A stretch of 64,000 nt of DNA from JABLTI01 sp035528035 (GTDB taxonomy: Archaea > Asgardarchaeota > Heimdallarchaeia > JABLTI01), in NCBI GenBank assembly GCA_035528035.1, contig DATKZI010000020.1:1-64000 (forward strand), in the 5' to 3' direction. Positions 55,358 through 64,000 of this stretch are shown one piece after another (the first letter of the stretch is position 1; each line of letters begins with the position of its first letter). A program made the position numbers and the translations under genes. The notes under the pieces are model-generated. The model ran no database searches. It was given only the letters and a program-made list of their open reading frames with translations, and was not told the origin of the DNA.

Positions 55358-55516
55358 TTAATATCTTCGTGGCTTTCGTTTTTTGTAGCAGTCTTGACAG
55401 TAAACAGGTCGTTCGCCATCTGGTTTGAAGGGAACTTCGGTTTCTTTTCCACAGTCAGCACAGGTGACCTTGTGCATTTCTCGTGGTGCTCTGTCATAAT
55501 TGCCGTATTGACTCAT
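55358..55516 (-). CDS. Small CxxCGKE zinc-ribbon protein, 52 residues
   Basis: It begins MSQYGNYDRAPREMHKVTC and holds two knuckles, CADCGKETEVPF and YCQDCYKKRKPRR, a widespread archaeal and CPR-bacterial pattern (CADCGKE...PVYCRDC). GGTGAA lies 7 bases upstream of the ATG on the minus strand. The basic C-terminus suggests nucleic-acid or ribosome contact. Function unknown. Confidence 0.75.
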   Translation of the reverse strand: MSQYGNYDRAPREMHKVTCADCGKETEVPFKPDGERPVYCQDCYKKRKPRRY

Positions 55517-55705
55517 TTTTATATTTCACCAATTATTTTGTTATACATACCAAAAACAATGAACTCAAAAGTTTTAATTTTACGAAAACGAAATAAATCA
55601 CGAAAATTCACTCGTACTTGAAAATATCAACTTCTTATCTCTATGTTTCATTAAATGTATACAAGATGCTAATCCCTTTCATTATTTTTAAACTTATGCT
55701 TAATA

Positions 55706-56290
55706 TCAAACATCACTTTGAATAGCACTTTCTTCCAAGATTTTTGTTTCTTGTACATCAGTTACTTTTGGTGGGAAATTGTAAAAGATCATTTTAATTA
55801 TCTTAATTTTATTTTTCAAGATAATTTTCACTAATAGTATCAATATCCCACCAAAAAACATTACTGTTAAAATTATCACTGCTGTTCTGTAACTCATTAG
55901 ACCATATAATAATCCAGTATTTTTTGAGAATGGATAAAGAACTTTCATTTCAGGATATAGACTACCATCAAAGAAGATATGGGAGAGTAAACCAACAATA
56001 CCAGATATTAAAGATAGGTACCATTTGAAATTGTACGATCTTTTTGTAATTTTCCCCAAAACAAAGTAAAATAACCAGCTAAAGAATACACATGGTAAAC
56101 AATAGATCATTACTCCCAACAAACTATGAGAATAGCCATGTTCTACACCTATTTTAAACAGCAGGTAAAGAACTCCTTCTATATCTATCAATACTGTTCC
56201 CAGAATAATTGCGATGGGATCAATATAGGGAATTAGTGAAAAAAGTAGCACTGCGAATCCTATATGATACCAAGTATATGGCATAATCAC
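55706..56290 (-). CDS. DUF457/DUF4184-like membrane metal-dependent hydrolase
   Basis: 194 residues with five or six membrane helices. Putative metal residues: TWYHIGFAVL at the N-terminus, GTVLIDIEGVLY, GVEHGYSHSLLG and LLSHIFFDGSLYPE, in the order of YdjM/DUF457-type proteins and of the gene at 25954. Probable membrane hydrolase of unknown substrate. An alternative start lies at ATG 56284. Confidence 0.65.
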   Translation of the reverse strand: MIMPYTWYHIGFAVLLFSLIPYIDPIAIILGTVLIDIEGVLYLLFKIGVEHGYSHSLLGVMIYCLPCVFFSWLFYFVLGKITKRSYNFKWYLSLISGIVGLLSHIFFDGSLYPEMKVLYPFSKNTGLLYGLMSYRTAVIILTVMFFGGILILLVKIILKNKIKIIKMIFYNFPPKVTDVQETKILEESAIQSDV

Positions 56291-56353
56291 TTCACATATT
56301 TAGTATAGATTTGAATTTTAAATAGATTTCATTTACTTTTATTAAAACAAAAT

Positions 56354-57346
56354 TCAATCTAAATTCATTTCAAAAGTGATTAGTATTTCTTCTTTAGCTT
56401 TCCAATACTCACCTGTTTTTTCCACTGGTTTGCTTTGAATTTCTAATTCACCAAAGGCTAATCCTGATTTATTACAATCCGAATTATAGCATTGTAAAAC
56501 TCCTTTTGGTCCATTAGGATTAGCTTTTGCTTTATCTAAACATTGTGCTTGTGAAGTTGCTCCTGTAAGAGATGAAAGTTCTAAACTCATTCTCTTCTGA
56601 TTTTTTGTAAAAGTATATTTCATTTTTTGATTTACAGGATTTTGAAGATCTTCTGGTTTAATACCCAATTTCAATTCATTACTTCCATCCATTATAAATT
56701 TGATTTCTGATTTATCGACTTGCAAATAATCAGCAGGTATTTGTCCAAAATAATGAATTGGTTGTGAATTTTCTGTAACAGGGATTGTTACAATTCCTTT
56801 ATTCTGTCTATCAACTGGTACTTGAACTAATGTCCAAAGCGCTACTGGAAATTCACAAACTTCTAGAAGTAATTCGGTGGAAATTTTTATTTCAAATTTT
56901 AATGAGCTAGCAGTCCTTAAACAATTCCCTAAGCTGAAATTTTTGTTAATTCTACCAATTAATTTCTCGTTAGTAGCCATATTAACAATATTAATATTTG
57001 AATCCATAGAAGTTTGTGTTTTCGTTTGTTTAGTAAAAAAATAATCTGCTGGATCAAGATTTCGTTGACAAAACCACCCATCAAAATTCTCAGGATCTGA
57101 ATAGAAGAATAACTGTTCAGGTGAAATCCAGGTTCGTATCCCTCCCAAATTCCACTCATCGTTTTTTAAATTAAATTCTATATCGTCATTTACCCATAAA
57201 AGATTTCCTTCACCAAAATCTACAGCAATAATTCTTCCACCCTTTTCTGTTACCATTACTCTGACTAAGTCCTTTTGCATTAAATTAACTGATGTATGAT
57301 ATTCTATTCTTTCTTTTAGGGATAATAATTCATCCATCACAACCAA
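56354..57346 (-). CDS. DUF6786-like beta-sandwich protein
   Basis: 330 residues, soluble, all-beta. The segment LLWVNDDIEFNLKNDEWNLGGIRTWISPEQ resembles the galactose-mutarotase-like DUF6786 family. Near the C-terminus AQCLDKAKA, QCYNSDCNKSG and FGELEIQSKPVEK recur in relatives that I recall from carbohydrate-active loci. It may act on or bind a sugar. It is divergent from the MFS gene at 57491, across a 144-base shared promoter region. Confidence 0.5.
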   Translation of the reverse strand: MVVMDELLSLKERIEYHTSVNLMQKDLVRVMVTEKGGRIIAVDFGEGNLLWVNDDIEFNLKNDEWNLGGIRTWISPEQLFFYSDPENFDGWFCQRNLDPADYFFTKQTKTQTSMDSNINIVNMATNEKLIGRINKNFSLGNCLRTASSLKFEIKISTELLLEVCEFPVALWTLVQVPVDRQNKGIVTIPVTENSQPIHYFGQIPADYLQVDKSEIKFIMDGSNELKLGIKPEDLQNPVNQKMKYTFTKNQKRMSLELSSLTGATSQAQCLDKAKANPNGPKGVLQCYNSDCNKSGLAFGELEIQSKPVEKTGEYWKAKEEILITFEMNLD

Positions 57347-57490
57347 CCTGAAAATTGCTCTTTTGTATAACTATCATGATAGATTATTTTTATGATCTTT
57401 TGCAAATTAGAGCATTAAGTCATATTTAATAAAGCACTATACTAATAAATTTTAGGGGATTATTACTATTGCTTTAAAGAAGGGTTCTGG

Positions 57491-58762
57491 TTGCAACAAA
57501 ATATACTTGAAGATAAAAAACCTAAATCAGGAATAATACAGGAAGCTACTTTGTTATTACTTAGTACATTAACTGTTATGGCTGGTTCCACTATCTCTCC
57601 TGCAATAAAATCTATGTCAATATTTTTCGCAGCAGTTCCTAATGCGGAATTTCTATCAAAACTATGCCTAACAATACCTGCTATTGCTTTTGTTGTAGTT
57701 GCACCACTTATAGGTATATTAATTGATAAATTTGGACGAAAACCAATCCTTATTTCGACTCTTATTTTATACATTTTAGCTGGAACTTCTGGTTTTTACT
57801 TGAAAAATTTATACGTGATATTAGTTGGTAGAATACTTTTAGGTATAGCTGTTGCAGGTATAACTAATACTACTTTAACATTAATTGCTGATTATTATGA
57901 AGGGCAAAAGCGTAACCGGGTTCTTGGTTTTCAAGTTGCTTTTTCAGCTTTTGGAGGAGTTATTTTCCTCCTAGTGGGGGGAGCATTAGCTGATATTGGA
58001 TGGAATATGCCTTTCTTAATTTATGCTTTGCCAATTCTTCTAATACCCAATACAATAATCTCACTCCCAGAAAGCACAAAAAATATTGATGAAAAAATAA
58101 CTGAAATAAAACAAGTCATTGATGAAAAAAGTGAAATAATAAAAAATGATAAACCAGTTTTAGGAAAAAGTATCAAATGGATCATAGCTATTTGTTACCT
58201 ACTAATTTTTATCAATATGCTAATATTTTATACTGGCCCAACACAACTACCTTTCTATATTCCAACGATAAGTCCTACTGTATCTAATTTCCTTATAGGA
58301 TTAGCATTATCCTTAGTCAATTTAGTAGCAGGAACAATTGGGTTATTTTTCAAACAAATCAAAAAGCTTCTAAACTTTCAACCAATTTTCATAATTGGTT
58401 TTAGTCTTTTAGGAATAGGATTTATTATTTTATCATATGCATCTAGTTATACCATTATTCTCATAGCAGCTATTATAGGAGGATTGGGTTTTGGATTAGT
58501 AATGCCCAATCTTAGTCTTTATCTTATAAACAATACAGCTGAAAAATCTCGAGGACGATTATTTAGTGGATATAATTCAATGTTATATTTGGGACAATTT
58601 ATTTCTCCAATCATCTTTGAACCTATCATTAATGTGACAGATATGTCTACAATGTTTCTTATTGGAGGAATTATTTATCTAACAACCATTTTAGTGCCAA
58701 TAATAATTTTAATAACATTTTATCTTAGAAAGAAAAAAAACGAAATGATCACTACTCAATAA
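57491..58762 (+). CDS. MFS transporter (drug/sugar-type)
   Basis: 423 residues, TTG start, twelve membrane helices. The loop after helix 2 reads GILIDKFGRKPILI, the MFS G-x-x-x-D-x-x-G-R-K/R motif, and helix 4 carries RILLGIAVAG. The lysine/glutamate-rich central loop (EKITEIKQVIDEKSEIIK) divides two halves. The motif set points to the multidrug-efflux/sugar-porter class; the substrate is unknown. Confidence 0.85.
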   Translation: MQQNILEDKKPKSGIIQEATLLLLSTLTVMAGSTISPAIKSMSIFFAAVPNAEFLSKLCLTIPAIAFVVVAPLIGILIDKFGRKPILISTLILYILAGTSGFYLKNLYVILVGRILLGIAVAGITNTTLTLIADYYEGQKRNRVLGFQVAFSAFGGVIFLLVGGALADIGWNMPFLIYALPILLIPNTIISLPESTKNIDEKITEIKQVIDEKSEIIKNDKPVLGKSIKWIIAICYLLIFINMLIFYTGPTQLPFYIPTISPTVSNFLIGLALSLVNLVAGTIGLFFKQIKKLLNFQPIFIIGFSLLGIGFIILSYASSYTIILIAAIIGGLGFGLVMPNLSLYLINNTAEKSRGRLFSGYNSMLYLGQFISPIIFEPIINVTDMSTMFLIGGIIYLTTILVPIIILITFYLRKKKNEMITTQ

Positions 58763-58855
58763 AAGTTTGAAAAAGAAGGTTACTTTCTTTGTATTTAAGA
58801 TTACAATTATTTAAATATTTTATAAACTAAAACTATGTGAGGGATAGGTATTAAA

Positions 58856-59446
58856 ATGACAGGAAATAAGCAATACAAAATAAGTAAGAGTATTATTTTT
58901 ATCTTCGTTTTTGCATTGTTTTTTAGTATGAATTTTGTTCAAAGTATAACCAATAATAATTCAGCAAGTAAATTAGATACTAATAAAATGGTACTAAAAC
59001 CCAATGTTAGACATGAGGAGTATACTCTAGTTGAAGGACAAACAGTTACCTTCTCTTATAATTCAATAACTGTTTATCTCGAACATTTCTTTAATTTTTC
59101 AGTTCCCGATTATTCAAACGGAACAATTAATGTCGAATCCGAACAATTTGATGACTACAATCCAGGTTTTGTTTTAGGCGAATTAGGTATTGGAGAGAGT
59201 TTTACTGAAAATTGTACATTTGTTGGAACATATACACAAGGTGATAGAATCCAATATTATGAAATTGAATTTACTCTTAGTACAGGGCAAAATGCTACAA
59301 TAATATTCACGCATATAATTTGGGATTATTATGTTTACCAACTAGGTATAGGAGGTATTATAGGTTTCAGTGTTGCGGGAGTAGCTATCATTACTCTTAT
59401 TATCCTCTATCTTAAACCAAAAAGAAAAGAATATGTGAACATTTAG
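58856..59446 (+). CDS. Exported protein with C-terminal membrane anchor
   Basis: 196 residues. Signal peptide (SIIFIFVFALFFSMNFVQSI), an extracellular beta-rich domain of about 120 residues (FNFSVPDYSNGTINVESEQ, then TENCTFVGTYTQGDRIQYYEIEF), and a membrane helix (GIIGFSVAGVAIITLIILYL) with a basic tail. It resembles the short surface proteins with TM anchor seen elsewhere in this window (47250, 50496). No family recognised. Confidence 0.6.
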   Translation: MTGNKQYKISKSIIFIFVFALFFSMNFVQSITNNNSASKLDTNKMVLKPNVRHEEYTLVEGQTVTFSYNSITVYLEHFFNFSVPDYSNGTINVESEQFDDYNPGFVLGELGIGESFTENCTFVGTYTQGDRIQYYEIEFTLSTGQNATIIFTHIIWDYYVYQLGIGGIIGFSVAGVAIITLIILYLKPKRKEYVNI

Positions 59447-59463
59447 TCATCATTAAATGTTGA

Positions 59464-60492
59464 TTATTCTATCTTTTTTTCATATTCTTTGAAAAATTTT
59501 GGGATATATTCTTTTGAAGATATTTTAGATAGTTCATTTAAAATTAATCCTAAAGTATATTCTCTTTCAGTCTCATCGATGCCAAAGAAAAGAAATCGAC
59601 TATTTTGTAATTCATTGGTAAATCGAGGGTAATTTTTGGCATCATGAACTCGATCATGAGTTCCTGCTATTACCAAAACCTCTTCTTCGATTTTTGATAA
59701 TTTACCGAAGAGCTCGAAATCTGCTGCAGCTATAGCAGCTTTTTTCCATTTCCAAGCTACAGCATCATTGAATGTTTCAAGTATCCTTTTCTTTTGTTTT
59801 TTAGCTTTCATTCCTAAAAACATGAAAAATGGTAGAATCTTCATAAGAATAGTGATAACAAAAGCCGGTAAAAGAGGAGCAAGTCCTTTCAATATTACTT
59901 TATTAAACCAAAGTTTATGCATTGGTGAAAAGGTCACATATTGAGGAGCTTTAAGGGTTCCGTCTAAAAGACCTTGAAATACTACTGCAGCACCCCAACA
60001 CGAACCAAAAAGAGCAAAATCTTGTTTGTTTAATTCAAAATAGTTTATTACAGCTTGAACGTCTTTAGCTTTTTGACTTAGGCTCATATCAGCTTTTCTT
60101 CGTTTAATATTACTGGTGATTTTCTCTCGAGTTTCTACAAAATAAAATTCTATGCGGTCATGTAACATTTCATAAAATTCATTAAAGAGTCTGGGCATAC
60201 TCGACCAACCAGATAAAAACACAATTGGTCTTATACTAATTGGATTCACTGGTTTTAAATGTAAAACTCTTATTGTGCCACCGGCTACAGGTATGTTATT
60301 TATTTTACAATTAGGTTCTTCCCAAAAAGAAGGTACTGATTGTTTTAACTCTTCGATTTTTGAACGGATCTTTTGGACTTGTTTTTCAGTTGTTGTTAAA
60401 TAAGGAGTATAATCCTTTATATCCGCAGAACTTTTTTTCTTTTTATTACCTTTTAACTGCAGATTGTCTTTTTTAACTTCTTTTGTAGTCAT
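59464..60492 (-). CDS. Alpha/beta hydrolase-fold protein, possibly lacking the catalytic histidine
   Basis: 342 residues. A lysine-rich lead of about 70 residues is followed by a hydrolase core: IVFLSGWSSMPRLFNEF (oxyanion region), LFGSCWGAAVVFQG (serine nucleophile) and LVIAGTHDRVHDAKNY (acid). The position where the catalytic histidine is expected reads FFGIDETEREYTLGL and has no histidine. It may be non-catalytic or use a different base. A hydrophobic cap (PLLPAFVITILMKILPFFMFL) suggests membrane or lipid contact. Confidence 0.75.
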   Translation of the reverse strand: MTTKEVKKDNLQLKGNKKKKSSADIKDYTPYLTTTEKQVQKIRSKIEELKQSVPSFWEEPNCKINNIPVAGGTIRVLHLKPVNPISIRPIVFLSGWSSMPRLFNEFYEMLHDRIEFYFVETREKITSNIKRRKADMSLSQKAKDVQAVINYFELNKQDFALFGSCWGAAVVFQGLLDGTLKAPQYVTFSPMHKLWFNKVILKGLAPLLPAFVITILMKILPFFMFLGMKAKKQKKRILETFNDAVAWKWKKAAIAAADFELFGKLSKIEEEVLVIAGTHDRVHDAKNYPRFTNELQNSRFLFFGIDETEREYTLGLILNELSKISSKEYIPKFFKEYEKKIE

Positions 60493-60641
60493 TTTTTAAA
60501 CGCCCGAGATTTAATTGAAAAATTTAAATTATCGTTTTTGAGCCAAATTTGTTACTGGATTTTCTTTTATAACTGTTTTGTTGATTTTTTTCTAATAGGA
60601 TATTTTACAATTTAATCCAGAATATCTAAAAACAATGTTAT

Positions 60642-61412
60642 ATGATACTTGTAAGGTTATTATTTATGAATAAAGAATTAAAAAAGAATATTAAAACTAA
60701 TGATGAAAAATATAGAAAAATAACTCTGATTGGTATTGGTTTTATTTGCACATATTTTCTATTGATTTTTATAAAGGAATTTATAGCCTTTCTTAGATTC
60801 ACCCCACAAATCAATATTTTTGAAAGTGCATTTGAGGTTCTTAATCCAATTTTATTTTATACGATATTTGCACCCATCATTATTGGTTTGATTTTAATAA
60901 TAATCAGTTTCAGTAAATACAAAAATAATTATGAGAAGAATTTTAGAAAAAAAATTATTATTACTAGAAATTTGTTTATTGTTGCAGTGATTATTAGACC
61001 CTTAACATTTCTTTACTATGTTTTAATAGCTTTTACTGCTTGGGGTGACGATTATTTTGCACAATATCTCTGGACTGGTGGTGACTTGATCAATCATATA
61101 TTCATCCTTCTACCAACATTCTTTTTAGCCATTTCATTAGAGAAAGAAAGAAAAATATCGAAAGAACAGTCTGTTCGTTTACTTTTTCCACAAATTATTA
61201 TTTGGTTCATAGGTATTTGGATTATAGGATATCTAATCAGCCTTTATCTTAATTTTAACGTATTTAATGATCAGTATGCTATGGGAATAACAATTATGAT
61301 CAATAGCTTAGCTCAATTGATTTTCAATTCATTTGGAATTGTTATGTTTATTGAACTAGGATTAAAAAGTGATAATTTATTTTGGCAAAAAGAGAAGGAG
61401 TTGAAAGAATAA
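60642..61412 (+). CDS. Six-helix membrane protein, unknown
   Basis: 256 residues; an internal ATG at 60666 (MNKELKKN) is the likelier start. Six hydrophobic helices (first TLIGIGFICTYFLLIFI; last INSLAQLIFNSFGIVMFIEL) with short basic loops between. No catalytic motif or known family. It converges on the D-aminoacylase gene. Confidence 0.65.
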   Translation: MILVRLLFMNKELKKNIKTNDEKYRKITLIGIGFICTYFLLIFIKEFIAFLRFTPQINIFESAFEVLNPILFYTIFAPIIIGLILIIISFSKYKNNYEKNFRKKIIITRNLFIVAVIIRPLTFLYYVLIAFTAWGDDYFAQYLWTGGDLINHIFILLPTFFLAISLEKERKISKEQSVRLLFPQIIIWFIGIWIIGYLISLYLNFNVFNDQYAMGITIMINSLAQLIFNSFGIVMFIELGLKSDNLFWQKEKELKE

Positions 61413-61452
61413 TCCACATGGTAATAATTCTTCCTCTTTTATTTCTACAATA

Positions 61453-63090
61453 TCAAGCTCTTATTTTACGCAAAATTCTTCCTGGTTTAGTTAACAGATG
61501 TTTCTTTTCTTCTATAACCAAATCACCATTCACTATAACAAATTCAATACCATCTGATAATTGAAGTGGATCTAAGAAAGTAGCTTTATCAATAATAGTT
61601 TCAGGATCAAAGATAGTGATATCAGCCCAATTCCCTTCACGTATGATTCCACGATCAAATAGTCCTAATCGTTGGGCTGGAAAAGAAGTCATTTTTCTAA
61701 TTGCTGTCTCGAGAGTCATTATTTTTTTCTCTCTTACGTAGAGACCGAGGATTCTTGGGAAAGTTCCAAAATATCTTGGATGTGGTTTTCCATAACTTAA
61801 TGGTCCCGTTAGGGGTATTGCTGAAGCATCAGTTCCAACCATTGTATATCTACCAGTCATGATTCTCTCAATATCCTCGTCACCCATAGATTGAATGGTC
61901 ATTGAGCCTTTTGCTTTTTCATCAATTAGGATTTCACAAAGCACCTCAAACTCATCTTCTTTCCCAAGTTCCTTAGTTATTTGACTCAAAGATTTGCCAA
62001 TAAATGGCATCCACTTATCTGTCTCGAGTGAAGCGATAAAAATATGATTCCACCCACTACTTTTAACAAAACTCTCGTAACTAGTCCCTTCGTTCATATC
62101 TTTACGCATTTTTTCTTTCTCTTCAGTATTACTTAATCTCTCGAGTAGCTTCTCAAAACCACCCTCATGAGACCAAGGTGGCAAAAGTGTTACTAACGAT
62201 GTCATACCACGATTGTATGGATATTGATCACAAGTGATATTTGTACCTCTATTATTTGCTTCCTCAATTAATTGAAGTGTTTTATTACTTAATCCCCAAT
62301 AATCTTTACCAGCTACTTTATGATGGGCAATTTGTCCACCAAGACAACCAGATTTTTCTACAATGTTAATTACTTCTTGAACTGCTTCTAGTACATACTT
62401 GCCTTCATTTCTAATATGACTAAAATAAAGACCATGATATTTGGCAACAACTTTCGCTAATTCAATTACTTCTTCTGTTTTAGCATAAGCTTGTGGTGTG
62501 TAGATCAATCCAGTTGAAATACCAAAAGCTCCTGCCTCCATCCCATCCCGTATATAATTTTTCATCTGTTCAAGTTCATCAGGAGTAGGTTCACGATTTT
62601 CATAACCCATTGCTGCCAAACGAATCATTCCAAAACCCATTAAAAAAGCAATATTTGAAGAACAACCTAATTTTTCCATTACATCTAAATACTCACTAAA
62701 TGATGACCAAGTTACTGTATAATCTAGTCCAGATGGTGCTGACATAGAAAATTCTTTATCAAATAATTCCTTTTTATTTGGATTAACTGGTGCTAAAGAT
62801 GCTCCACACATTCCAACAACTAAAGTAGTTACCCCTTGGTGAATTGTTGATACAGTCATTTGATCAAAAGGAATGGTATAATCAGAATGAGAATGAATGT
62901 CAATAAATCCAGGACTGACAATCAAATTTTTGGCATCAATTACTTTCTTGGAAGAATACTTATCCAAACGATTACCAATTTTTACTATCCTCCCTTCTTT
63001 AATTGCAATATCAGCAAAGAATCCAGGGTTACCTGTTCCATCTAAGATTTTTCCGTTTTCTATTATTGTATCATAATCCAAAGTTATCAT
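61453..63090 (-). CDS. N-acyl-D-amino-acid deacylase (D-aminoacylase)-type amidohydrolase
   Basis: 545 residues, full length. It opens with the cyclic amidohydrolase beta-sandwich (IIENGKILDGTGNPGFFADIAIKEGRI), then metal motif SPGFIDIHSHSD, GVTTLVVGMCGAS, HIRNEGKYVLEAV, IAHHKVAGKDYWG, TCDQYPYNRG and VGTDASAIPL, as in D-aminoacylases. The C-terminal beta part (GIIREGNWADITIFD) closes the sandwich. It would release D-amino acids from N-acyl derivatives, perhaps for peptide or cell-wall-fragment scavenging. Confidence 0.9.
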   Translation of the reverse strand: MITLDYDTIIENGKILDGTGNPGFFADIAIKEGRIVKIGNRLDKYSSKKVIDAKNLIVSPGFIDIHSHSDYTIPFDQMTVSTIHQGVTTLVVGMCGASLAPVNPNKKELFDKEFSMSAPSGLDYTVTWSSFSEYLDVMEKLGCSSNIAFLMGFGMIRLAAMGYENREPTPDELEQMKNYIRDGMEAGAFGISTGLIYTPQAYAKTEEVIELAKVVAKYHGLYFSHIRNEGKYVLEAVQEVINIVEKSGCLGGQIAHHKVAGKDYWGLSNKTLQLIEEANNRGTNITCDQYPYNRGMTSLVTLLPPWSHEGGFEKLLERLSNTEEKEKMRKDMNEGTSYESFVKSSGWNHIFIASLETDKWMPFIGKSLSQITKELGKEDEFEVLCEILIDEKAKGSMTIQSMGDEDIERIMTGRYTMVGTDASAIPLTGPLSYGKPHPRYFGTFPRILGLYVREKKIMTLETAIRKMTSFPAQRLGLFDRGIIREGNWADITIFDPETIIDKATFLDPLQLSDGIEFVIVNGDLVIEEKKHLLTKPGRILRKIRA

Positions 63091-63198
63091 CCATAGGATA
63101 ATTTGTTTCAGAAAATTAGAATATTACGCAAAAATTCTGAGTTTTGTGAATTCATCACTGAATCCTTTTTATACTTTGTCGACTATATTATACTTTGA

Positions 63199-63597
63199 GT
63201 GAGAATTTTGTACGCTAAAAGCTATGTGAAAAAAAAAAGATTAAAAATTGATGATATAGAAGATTTGAAAGAAGTAGAAACTCAAGATGATTTCATTGAA
63301 GATAAAGACGGATTATTTTTAAAAAGACTCCCCACCCGTCAAAGTATTCATCAAGAAATTGAAAATACACTAATTGATAAATTGTACACAATTATTGAGA
63401 ACATTGAAGAATTACCAAACGGTGAATTGAACTTCAAACCATACCAAGATAGTGATATAATTAGAATAGAAGCTTTTCTCGACAGAAAATTTGAAGAAAA
63501 AACATTTGATAGAAAAAGAGATACCAATATAGTAAATTTTCTTGAGAATATAAAAATTGAAAGAGAACGACGTGAATTTGGAACGATTTTTCGATAG
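63199..63597 (+). CDS. Hypothetical charged protein
   Basis: 132 residues with a GTG start at 63199. Rich in Lys/Glu/Asp and Ile, predicted helical: KKKRLKIDDIEDLKEVET, IHQEIENTLIDKLYTIIENIEEL, then FLENIKIERERREFG. No cysteines and no membrane helix. No recognised family. It could be a small regulatory or scaffold protein of the acyltransferase gene that begins 141 bases downstream. Confidence 0.5.
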   Translation: MRILYAKSYVKKKRLKIDDIEDLKEVETQDDFIEDKDGLFLKRLPTRQSIHQEIENTLIDKLYTIIENIEELPNGELNFKPYQDSDIIRIEAFLDRKFEEKTFDRKRDTNIVNFLENIKIERERREFGTIFR

Positions 63598-63737
63598 GAA
63601 TAACAAAATCGCTGTGATTAAATGATCTACATTTAATTAAAATAACCCGAACCATCTATTCTTGAATAGATGGATAAATTTCTTATGTGAGTATTTTAAA
63701 GTAATTTCTAATTATTACTAACTATTGAGGTATATTA

Positions 63738-64000
63738 ATGGCATCGATTGTTTGGCAATTTTTTGTTGCACCATTAATAGGTGCAGCTATTGGAGGAATT
63801 CCAACTTCATATATAATATGCAAATTGGTTAAAGGCGTTGATCCCAGAGAATTTGGTTCAGGATCTGTTAGCACAAGAAATGCTATTCGGGCGGCAGGAT
63901 TTTGGCCATGGGGATTAATGGTTGGCGCCTTTGATTTAATTAAAGGAGCAGGAGCTTGTGCTATCGTCGAATATGCTATGGCACGGAATCATCCGAATTT
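63738..64000 (+). CDS. plsY: PlsY-like glycerol-3-phosphate acyltransferase, 3'-truncated by the window edge
   Basis: The first 87 residues are visible, starting at ATG 63738 after TGAGGTAT. The family's key N-terminal elements are present: helix ending IPTSYIICKLVKGVDPRE, then FGSGSVSTRNAIRAAGF (PlsY motif G-S-G-N-x-G-A-T-N with changed residues) and the start of helix FDLIKGAGA (D-x-x-K-G). In bacteria PlsY makes lysophosphatidic acid from acyl phosphate and glycerol-3-phosphate. Its presence in an ether-lipid organism is noteworthy. Confidence 0.8.
   Translation, partial: MASIVWQFFVAPLIGAAIGGIPTSYIICKLVKGVDPREFGSGSVSTRNAIRAAGFWPWGLMVGAFDLIKGAGACAIVEYAMARNHPN

Overview
The window reads as a low-GC archaeal chromosome segment, most likely from an Asgard archaeon. 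Reasons: an Arf/Sar-type small GTPase between a possible longin-fold protein and a seven-helix membrane protein; a membrane-anchored RING-like zinc finger; archaeal enzyme families (tungsten aldehyde ferredoxin oxidoreductase, L-lysine 6-transaminase, stand-alone 4Fe-4S proteins); many small zinc-ribbon proteins; and a 23S rRNA with archaeal signature sequence and an enlarged segment near its 3' end, as reported for Asgard ES39. No tRNA, 5S or 16S gene was recognised. No CRISPR array, insertion sequence or integrase was seen.

Layout. 1-6.0 kb: a probable defence island. It holds a six-gene co-directional operon (tandem small winged-helix genes, then an SMC/OLD-like ATPase with a damaged TOPRIM/DUF4435-like tail), a divergent TIR gene and RipA/SLATT-like membrane protein gene, a broken DUF4062 plus caspase-like (C13) remnant, and a DUF1877 gene. 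6.2-9.6 kb: an isolated 23S rRNA on the minus strand with its own promoter. It carries a 202-nt insert with a textbook bulge-helix-bulge exactly at the peptidyl-transferase centre and a second 70-nt insert in the loop of helix 89. 10-25.6 kb: small zinc-ribbon and membrane proteins, alkaline phosphatase, aldehyde ferredoxin oxidoreductase, GH35 beta-galactosidase, lysine 6-transaminase, an EEP-fold phosphodiesterase, DegV, an amidohydrolase and a GNAT enzyme. 25.6-25.95 kb: a gene-free stretch able to form competing RNA stems. 26-41.4 kb: metabolic and hydrolytic genes (metallophosphoesterase, two DinB-fold proteins, two tandem membrane-anchored esterases, CheY-like receiver, secreted zinc phospholipase C-like protein, HD and MBL hydrolases, MalY-type aminotransferase, M20 peptidase), with a frameshifted flavodoxin and a frameshifted membrane protein. 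42.2-44.2 kb: the longin-like/Arf GTPase/7TM operon. 44.2-63.1 kb: AAC(3)-like acetyltransferase, two MFS transporters, RING protein, DUF4832 protein, ICMT-like methyltransferase, DJ-1/PfpI protein, a MarR/flavin-type oxidoreductase pair, a ferredoxin-type protein, TPR protein and D-aminoacylase. The window ends inside a PlsY-like glycerol-3-phosphate acyltransferase.

Most genes look like ordinary chromosomal metabolism in short transcription units. Several plus-strand genes end in a hairpin that overlaps or closely follows the stop codon and is followed by a T tract, a more bacterial-looking terminator than is usual for archaea. Several genes are broken by single-base shifts, two of them at homopolymer runs, so true decay and assembly error cannot be told apart from the sequence alone.
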